NCBI GenBank assembly: GCA_026182355.1 | Contig: JAPFBL010001103.1 | Location: 37,501-101,500, forward strand | Origin: Hermatobates lingyangjiaoensis | Taxonomy: Eukaryota > Arthropoda > Insecta > Hemiptera > Hermatobatidae | Direction: 5' to 3' | Length of the DNA: 64,000 nt | Shown: positions 63,139 through 64,000 of the stretch, in pieces | Layout of the letters: every line of letters begins with the position of its first letter | How positions within the stretch are numbered: position 1 is the stretch's first letter | Translations under genes and position numbers: made by a program | Notes under the pieces: generated by a model | What the model was told of the DNA's origin: nothing | The model's database searches: none | What the model saw: only the letters and a program-made list of their open reading frames with translations

Positions 63139-63866
63139 AAAGGAATTTGTACTTACTATTTGAAGTATTATTTAAAGAATTAATAAATGAAAACAATAAA
63201 CAGGTTAAAAAGAACGCGGAGAATTAAACTAGGAATAATAATTATAATTATAATGTGTTTTTTGTTTTATATTGGTTGATATTCCGTTGATATATTTGTT
63301 TTCACTACTTATGTCGTTAATAAATTATTTTTACTCTAGAAAATACCAAATAATTTTTGGCGAAACGTCGACATATAAACAGTAGTGTTATTTCTTTAGA
63401 TTAAAAATCCTCAAAAAAACCCACGTTGAACTTTTAGCGTTTACTTTTATTAATTTATAATAGCGTTTATTTTATTTTATAAATAAAATTATTATTATTT
63501 TAATTTATTATTTTATTAATTTTATTATTTTATTAATAGCGTTTACTTTTATTAATTTATAATATTTCTACTAATTAATTTTTCATATATTTATTATTTA
63601 TCTTTTATTTTTTAAGAAATAGTTTAATACGTTTCTTTGTTTGTTAAATTAATGTTTATATAAGAAAACAACTGATGGAAGGGGAGGGGACTATTTGAAA
63701 ATGGAATAATTTAGATGGCATTGATTAGAGCAACGGTTGAGCTAAGTCATTGAAAAAAGGCGGCAATACATTCCTTGTTTAATTCTCCGCGTCCTTTTTA
63801 ACCTGTTCATTGTGTTCATTTCTTAATTCCTTAAATAATACTTCAAATAGTGAGTACAAATTCCTT
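63139..63866. mobile_element. Element with about 95-bp terminal inverted repeats
   Basis: AAAGGAATTTGTACTTACTA...AAAAAGAACGCGGAGAATTA (left, to about 63232) is the near-perfect complement of the right end (about 63772-63866). Interior AT-rich and non-coding, with GGCGAAACGTCGACATATAA near 63359, a hammerhead-like 3' half. TIR this long fits a fold-back or MULE-type MITE; the class is not determined. Confidence 0.75.
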
Positions 63867-64000
63867 TTTAACTTATTATTGTATTTTATCATGATTAATT
63901 AATTAGTTTAATATTAAATATTACTATTTTCATAATTAGCAATTAAATTAAAACTAATTCACAAACTAGGTAACCTAAACCTGTAGAATTAACAAACGTA
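63867..64000. other. Intergenic, nothing assigned
   Basis: AT-rich end of window. Confidence 0.4.

Noticed and set aside
55982..64000. Remaining exons of the MPV17L2-like gene
   Set aside because: The expected DW..WP..Q region was not found by eye; the gene probably continues beyond the window.

Overview
The window is AT-rich, intron-rich invertebrate nuclear DNA. The three protein-coding genes have clear metazoan orthologues, and the repeats (mariner, hAT, pogo/Tigger-like elements, Penelope-like and LINE retroelements, tRNA-derived SINEs) fit a protostome. I cannot tell arthropod from mollusc or another phylum from sequence alone. No bacterial, organellar or viral gene block was seen.

Genes. 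(1) 1150-16250 (+) is the 3' half of an NMDA-type ionotropic glutamate receptor subunit (GRIN2/NMDAR2-like). Eight exons cover the end of the ligand-binding S2 lobe, the M4 helix and the whole cytoplasmic tail; upstream exons lie outside the window. (2) 49719-52576 (-) is a two-exon SNF8/VPS22 gene (ESCRT-II). (3) From about 52886 (+) runs the 5' part of an MPV17L2-like mitochondrial membrane protein gene, with two coding exons and its 3' end beyond the window. SNF8 and the MPV17L2-like gene are head to head over about 0.6 kb. The rest (about 16.3-49.7 kb and 56-64 kb) is intergenic or intronic DNA made mostly of repeats.

Repeats. The dominant class is a set of more than 35 short fold-back cassettes (inverted repeats with a near-zero loop), nearly all bounded by (TA)n runs. 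Most contain, in one or both arms, a hammerhead-ribozyme-like core: CTGANGA, one extra nucleotide, stem II, GAA, a self-complementary 4-6 nt stem III, one H nucleotide, then a strand that pairs back to form stem I. At least nine unrelated sequence families keep this fold with different stem sequences, which is covariation. A Penelope-like element (PLE) GIY-YIG endonuclease fragment (44174-44944) is followed by the same motif and by a PLE N-terminal coding start. Other cassettes carry PLE N-terminal coding fragments. I infer that the cassettes are PLE terminal repeats or PLE-mobilised retrozymes.

Other elements: six hAT-like non-autonomous elements with 8-bp target duplications (one holds a 2.4-kb internal minisatellite; one is nested in a hammerhead fold-back); TA-flanked pogo/Tigger-like MITEs, two of them plus a hAT MITE nested inside a larger element at 31748-34130; an internally deleted mariner at the right end; LINE 3' fragments; and several minisatellites. 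In the NMDA receptor gene, three 3' splice sites are directly preceded by expanded repeats: a 1.1-kb CT tract before the M4 exon, fifty 33-bp units each ending in a perfect splice acceptor before the next exon, and a 32-bp minisatellite split by an insertion before the last exon.
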